Source: Methanosphaera sp. ISO3-F5
GTDB lineage: Archaea; Methanobacteriota; Methanobacteria; Methanobacteriales; Methanobacteriaceae
NCBI RefSeq assembly: GCF_034480035.2
Contig: NZ_CP118753.2
Location: 124,001 to 188,000 of the forward strand
DNA: 64,000 bases
Direction of reading: 5' to 3'
In this document: piece after piece, positions 59,876 through 64,000 of the stretch
How positions within the stretch are numbered: position 1 is the first letter of the stretch
Layout: each line of letters opens with the position of its first letter
Translations under genes and position numbers: made by a program
Notes under the pieces: model-generated
Seen by the model: the letters and a program-made list of their open reading frames with translations, nothing else
What the model was told of the DNA's origin: nothing
The model's database searches: none

Positions 59876-60325
59876 ATGTATTTTGATGAAGCTAATAAAC
59901 ATAGGGAATTTGAGTTTAATCAGGTTCAAAAGAATGTTGATGAATTGATTGTTGAATGTGAAGGTATGTACAGTTCTCTTTTAAAGTATAATGATTTGAT
60001 TACTTATGAGGAGTTGTATGAATTAACTGATGAGGATAAGGAAAATTTTATAAAAATTAGGGATAGGGCTCATGAGATGGAGCATAGTTTGTTGCATTAT
60101 AAGGAGGATTTAATTCGTCTTGTGGAGGGTGATGTTGAGTGGTTTTTAACTGATGTTGAGTCTAATGATAATTATTTTGATGATTATCAGAAATCTAATG
60201 TCTTTTTTAACTATTTTAGGGCGGAAATTTCTCTTGCATTGTTGTTTGATAAGTTGAAGCAGTTGAATGTTCCTAGAAAGAATGTTTCTGAGTTGCATGT
60301 TCATAGTGGTGGGGGTTGTTGTTAA
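59876..60325 (+). CDS. hypothetical protein with C-terminal GGGCC
   Basis: A 149-residue acidic, mainly helical protein with no membrane segment. It ends SELHVHSGGGCC, a flexible tail with two terminal cysteines and two histidines that could bind metal or be modified. GGTGGTTGTA before the ATG at 59876 sets the start; the TTG at 59855 is weaker. Plus-strand GC skew and codon choice (AAG, GAG, GTT) differ from most neighbours. No family recognised. Confidence 0.6.
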   Translation: MYFDEANKHREFEFNQVQKNVDELIVECEGMYSSLLKYNDLITYEELYELTDEDKENFIKIRDRAHEMEHSLLHYKEDLIRLVEGDVEWFLTDVESNDNYFDDYQKSNVFFNYFRAEISLALLFDKLKQLNVPRKNVSELHVHSGGGCC

Positions 60326-60351
60326 ATATTATTTTTTTTTAAAAATATATG

Positions 60352-60441
60352 TCATGATTAATCATGATAAATTATCGTTATGTTTATATACTCCAAGAAC
60401 TAAACTAAATATAGAACTGAATATAATGATTAATCATTATA
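60352..60441 (+). promoter_or_regulatory. two perfect palindromes flanking the alcohol dehydrogenase promoter
   Basis: TCATGATTAATCATGA (60352-60367) and TATAATGATTAATCATTATA (60422-60441) are perfect palindromes of 16 and 20 bp that share the core ATGATTAATCAT. Between them lies a TATA box (GTTTATATACTCC, about 60381-60393). One site is upstream and one downstream of the likely start point. This is the layout of a dimeric repressor with two operators. Confidence 0.7.
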
Positions 60442-60497
60442 ATTTTTTTAAGATATATCATGGTATTTGGTTTTAACTACAATATTGGTGAAAGAAA

Positions 60498-61565
60498 ATG
60501 TCAAAATTCACAGGATTCGCAATGAAAAAACTAAACGAAGTTGGATGGGTAGAAAAAGAAAAACCAGAATGTGGTAGACGAGATGCGATAATTAAACCAT
60601 TAGCATTATCTCCATGTACCTCAGATATACATACAGTATGGGAAGGAGCAATAGGTGACAGAAAAGACATGATTCTAGGACATGAAGCAGTAGGAATCAT
60701 AGAAGAAGTAGGACCAGACGTAAAAGATTTCAAAGTAGGGGATGAAGTAATAGTTCCAGCAATAACACCAGACTGGGAAGATGAAGCAGCACAAAGAGGA
60801 TTCCCATCACAAACCACAGGAGCATTAGGTGGATGGAAATTTTCAAACTTCAAAGATGGAGTATTCGGAGAAGTATTCCATGTAAACTTAGCAGATGCAA
60901 ACTTAGCAAAATTACCTGAAAATGTAAAACCAGAAACAGCAGTAATGCTCTCAGACATGTTCTCAACAGGAATGATGGGATCAGAAAATGCAAAAATAAA
61001 ACTAGGATCAACAGTGGCAGTAATTGGAATAGGTCCTGTAGGATTATGTTCAGTAGCCGGAGCAAGAAACCTAGGTGCAGGTAGAATATTTGCAGTAGGA
61101 ACAAGACCAAACTGTGTAAAAGTAGCAAAAGAATACGGAGCAACAGATATTGTAAATTATAAAGAAGGCCCAATAGATGAACAAATAATGGAAGCAACAG
61201 ATAATGAAGGTGTGGATGCAGTAATTATTGCTGGAGGAAACATGGAAACATGGAAACAAGCAGTAAAAATGGCAAAAGCAGGATCAGTAATATCAAATGT
61301 AAACTATCTCAGTGGAGCAGACATAGTTCCATTACCACGTGAAGCATGGGGTTGTGGAATGGCAAATATAGATATAGCAACAGGATTATGTCCTGGTGGA
61401 AGAGTAAGAATGGAACGTCTAGCAAGCCTTATAGAATATGGTAGAATAAACCCTGACTCACTCATAACACACAAATTCAAAGGATTTGATAAAGTAGAAG
61501 ATGCTTTAATGTTAATGAAAGATAAACCAAAAGACTTAATTAAACCAGTTGTTTTATGTGATTAA
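60498..61565 (+). CDS. NADP-dependent secondary alcohol dehydrogenase, clostridial type
   Basis: A 355-residue medium-chain zinc alcohol dehydrogenase very similar in layout to the Thermoanaerobacter brockii and Clostridium beijerinckii enzymes. LALSPCTSDIHTVWEGAIGD and MILGHEAVG give Cys and His zinc ligands, and Asp of MLSDMFSTG is the third. GIGPVGL is the cofactor loop and VGTRPNC the NADP-specific segment. WGCGMANIDIATGLCPGG and LMLMKDKPKDLIKPVV are near-identical to the bacterial family. Gene transfer from gut Firmicutes is likely. It could oxidise 2-propanol or ethanol or reduce ketones. Confidence 0.92.
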   Translation: MSKFTGFAMKKLNEVGWVEKEKPECGRRDAIIKPLALSPCTSDIHTVWEGAIGDRKDMILGHEAVGIIEEVGPDVKDFKVGDEVIVPAITPDWEDEAAQRGFPSQTTGALGGWKFSNFKDGVFGEVFHVNLADANLAKLPENVKPETAVMLSDMFSTGMMGSENAKIKLGSTVAVIGIGPVGLCSVAGARNLGAGRIFAVGTRPNCVKVAKEYGATDIVNYKEGPIDEQIMEATDNEGVDAVIIAGGNMETWKQAVKMAKAGSVISNVNYLSGADIVPLPREAWGCGMANIDIATGLCPGGRVRMERLASLIEYGRINPDSLITHKFKGFDKVEDALMLMKDKPKDLIKPVVLCD

Positions 61566-61718
61566 ACAACAACACATTTTTTTTTACTTTTTTTTATTAG
61601 GTATTTCCAGTTCAAAACATTACTAACTATTATAATAAAAAATTTTTAATCTTTCATAATTCAAAATAAAACTAGTTTTTTTCATTTCATTAAAAAAAGT
61701 ATTGGGGGATATTTAATT

Positions 61719-62669
61719 TTATTCTTCTTTATTCAAATATTTCCTGAATAAGTATGCAAGTATTGATCCTGCAAGATTTTGCCAAACAGAATATAAAGCA
61801 CCAGGAACGGTTGCAATAGGGTAATTAGGAAAATGTGTTTTTGCCAGACTTGTTGATAAACCAGAATTTTGGAATCCTAATTCAATTGCAACAGTTGTAA
61901 TTTGTTTCATTTTCATTCCTGATAAATAACCCACAACAAAACCCAATGCTACACCTATAAAATATTGTAATATGATAACTACTAATATTATCCATGAAGC
62001 AGTATAAATTGAGTTAATATTCGCACCCAAAACTCCTCCAATTATTAAACATATCACAATTGAAGATACTGCAGGCAAATAATCTTTTAAATTTTCAGTA
62101 AAGTCTGGGAATTTGTAATTAACCAGTAAACCTAAGATTATAGGGATGAGTACAATTTGAACTATTGAAATGAACATCTCAATTGGATTAAAATGTATGT
62201 GATTTCCGATTAGTAGCACTGTGATTAAAGGTGTTAATAATGGGGATATTACAGTTGATATTGCTGTTAAAGACACACTTAATGCTAAGTCTCCTTTAGC
62301 AAGAAATGTGATAACATCAGATGCTGTTCCACCAGGTACTGTGCCTACAAGGATTAATCCTGCAGTTAAAGCAGTATCTAATTTAAATATGTAAGCAAGT
62401 GTCAACGCTAATAGGGGCATTATCATATACTGTGCTATTAATCCGACTCCTATCTCTTTTGGTTTTTTGAAAACTTCTGTGAAATTTTCAAATTTTAGGG
62501 TTGTACCCATACCAAATAGTATAATACTTAAAAGTAAGTTCATTATATTTATTCCATGAACTTTACCTAATACCCATGAGAAGATATTTGGATATAATAA
62601 AGTGATGGCTACAAAAAGTATTACAATTACAAAAAAGTTGTTTTCAATAAATTTAAAAATTCTTTTCAT
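61719..62669 (-). CDS. bile acid:sodium symporter family (BASS/SBF) transporter
   Basis: A 316-residue protein with nine or ten hydrophobic helices. LVGTVPGGTASDVITFLAKG and IELGFQNSGLSTSLAKTHFP are the two conserved unwound-helix motifs that bind sodium and substrate in this family. Substrates in prokaryotes include organic acids, pantoate and bile acids; the actual one is unknown. A gut habitat makes bile acid contact possible, but that is inference. It is a single gene, convergent with the alcohol dehydrogenase. Confidence 0.88.
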   Translation of the reverse strand: MKRIFKFIENNFFVIVILFVAITLLYPNIFSWVLGKVHGINIMNLLLSIILFGMGTTLKFENFTEVFKKPKEIGVGLIAQYMIMPLLALTLAYIFKLDTALTAGLILVGTVPGGTASDVITFLAKGDLALSVSLTAISTVISPLLTPLITVLLIGNHIHFNPIEMFISIVQIVLIPIILGLLVNYKFPDFTENLKDYLPAVSSIVICLIIGGVLGANINSIYTASWIILVVIILQYFIGVALGFVVGYLSGMKMKQITTVAIELGFQNSGLSTSLAKTHFPNYPIATVPGALYSVWQNLAGSILAYLFRKYLNKEE

Positions 62670-62770
62670 ATTATTCTTTATGTGAATTTTAATATATTAA
62701 CATATTAATTATTTACTGTAATATTGTTCTTTGATAGAAAAGAATGGTGTGTTGGGGTGGGGGTGATAGT

Positions 62771-63838
62771 TTAATTTTTCATACCAGTAACTTTCTTTAA
62801 TATTGGTATTTTATTCATCACATATAATATTATTATCGAAATAATTATTGAAATAGTTATTAATAGGGGAATGTTGATAAAAGGGCTAATTTCTAAGTTA
62901 AACCAGCCATGGTCTTTTATAAAATCTAAAGGTATGTTAACTATTAAATATATTCCATAAGTATATCCTGCAAATTTAAGTATATATGAATTAATTTTAT
63001 CAGAATATTTGCCAAATACTTTTTTAAAATTTATATTTTTAAATATTATGAATAATCCCATCATTTTTAAACATGAACCTGGTTCTATATTCCCTACTAA
63101 GATATAACTAGTATCTGTTTGGCCGGCTATTAAAGCAGGAATATAAAAACTTAATATCAGTATCAATATTCCTAATAGGAATAGGGTTAATCCAAATTTT
63201 TTACTTTTAGTATACTTCGAATCTTTTTTATGCAAATAGTATCCTAGTATGAAGTAACCCAGAGGTCCTGTGAATAAATTCATATAATTTAAGATGTATA
63301 TTTTATGTTTGAAGAAATTTAATAATAATACTATAAACCATATAACTAGGAAATATTCTATTTCTTTTTCTGAAACATGTTTTATCATCTGATATAATAA
63401 TGGTAACATTAAATAAAAGGCCACAATCATATAAATATACCAAAATTCTATAGATATCTTCGTAGGATCAGATAATACATTAATTAATTCTATAAAAAAT
63501 GTGTTTGTTGAATTCACATTAACTAATTGGTGATCAAGTAACACATCTTTCATAAAATAGTAAAATAACCAGAAATAAAAGGGTATCAGTACTCGTTTTA
63601 ATCGTTGAGGTACTTTACTTAATGGTTCTTCTCTATCTAGCAGCAGCATTCCTGATACCATTATGAATAATAATACTCCAGCTCTTGTTATTGCAGAAGA
63701 AAGTATTCCTTGAAACCACATGTTTGTAAAAGCGTGGTGGAAATTTACATAGGATAAAGATAAGTGAATTCCAATAACACATATTATCCCAATTACTCTT
63801 AAATAATCAGCGTATATAATTCGTTCCATCATTATCAT
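62771..63838 (-). CDS. membrane acyltransferase, family 3
   Basis: A 355-residue protein with about ten hydrophobic helices. The N-terminus YADYLRVIGIICVIGIHLSL has the R and H residues of acyltransferase-3 proteins, and MLLLDREEPLSKVPQRLKRVLIPFYFWLFYY is the next conserved block. Such enzymes O-acetylate surface sugars or lipids. Start ATG at 63838 could also be the Met codons at 63832 or 63829. No gene is visible from 63839 to 64000. Confidence 0.87.
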   Translation of the reverse strand: MIMMERIIYADYLRVIGIICVIGIHLSLSYVNFHHAFTNMWFQGILSSAITRAGVLLFIMVSGMLLLDREEPLSKVPQRLKRVLIPFYFWLFYYFMKDVLLDHQLVNVNSTNTFFIELINVLSDPTKISIEFWYIYMIVAFYLMLPLLYQMIKHVSEKEIEYFLVIWFIVLLLNFFKHKIYILNYMNLFTGPLGYFILGYYLHKKDSKYTKSKKFGLTLFLLGILILILSFYIPALIAGQTDTSYILVGNIEPGSCLKMMGLFIIFKNINFKKVFGKYSDKINSYILKFAGYTYGIYLIVNIPLDFIKDHGWFNLEISPFINIPLLITISIIISIIILYVMNKIPILKKVTGMKN

Positions 63839-64000
63839 TTCAAAAATTTTGATATATCTAAAAAAATAATATTTAGCTTTTTGTATATACTTATTTTTAA
63901 AGTTAATTTAATATATTTTTTATTATTTTTTAATAATAAAATTCTACTGGAAAATTAAAAACTTCCAAAATATTTTTTAATAATGATTTTAGTATACCAT

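Overview
The window comes from a very AT-rich methanogenic archaeon of the Methanobacteriales. The best fit is Methanosphaera (M. stadtmanae or a close relative). Seen directly: archaeal-type genes (an HMf-type histone, two thermosome subunits, a GHMP-type shikimate kinase, S17e, cyclic 2,3-diphosphoglycerate synthetase), heterodisulfide reductase subunits, and two MtaA-type methylcobalamin:coenzyme M methyltransferase genes as expected of a methanol-using methanogen. Start sites are often preceded by GGAGGT or GGTGAT, and TTG and GTG starts are frequent. The genus call is inference from gene content and composition; no 16S rRNA gene is present.

Layout. 1-4959 is housekeeping: a truncated Ski2-type helicase, a GT4 glycosyltransferase, cbiD and a small thioredoxin-like protein on the minus strand, then shikimate kinase, chorismate mutase and S17e on the plus strand. 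5082-8656 is a nested mobile region: an outer element bounded by 13-bp inverted repeats and an 8-bp target duplication holds a frameshifted tnpB and a complete IS4-type element with its own 18-bp inverted repeats and 9-bp target duplication. 8783-12791 is a lysC-dapA-dapB-asd operon, followed by a PAP2 phosphatase and a 1086-residue coiled-coil protein. 16904-18520 and 37576-39183 encode two different thermosome subunits that share a promoter block. 19345-24057 holds a tnpB relic, two related membrane-anchored M14-like proteins and the thiolase/HMG-CoA synthase pair that starts archaeal isoprenoid lipid synthesis. 24227-26908 is a metal P-type ATPase with an unusual His/Cys-rich N-terminus. 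27145-33153 holds the histone, tRNA-Cys beside cysS, and an hdrC-hdrB-hdrA operon whose HdrB and HdrA are divergent. 33190-45176 is a helicase, cpgS, hisD, aspS and small unknown genes. 45354-49794 groups two mtaA paralogues with two divergent FilR1-like regulators.

53630-59697 is a decayed accessory island. It holds type IIG/IIL restriction-modification fragments, a toxin-antitoxin pair, relics of two further toxin-antitoxin loci, a DUF4062/ATPase pseudogene, a 127-bp GT-rich tandem repeat and a DUF4143 ATPase. The right end has a clostridial-type NADP-dependent secondary alcohol dehydrogenase behind two perfect palindromes, a BASS-family transporter and an acyltransferase.

No CRISPR array or complete defence operon was found. 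The observations most worth following are the nested transposon, the HdrA with a cysteine-depleted MvhD-like tail together with an HdrB lacking one cluster cysteine, the mtaA/FilR1 neighbourhood, the shared thermosome promoter, and the composite restriction-gene graveyard.
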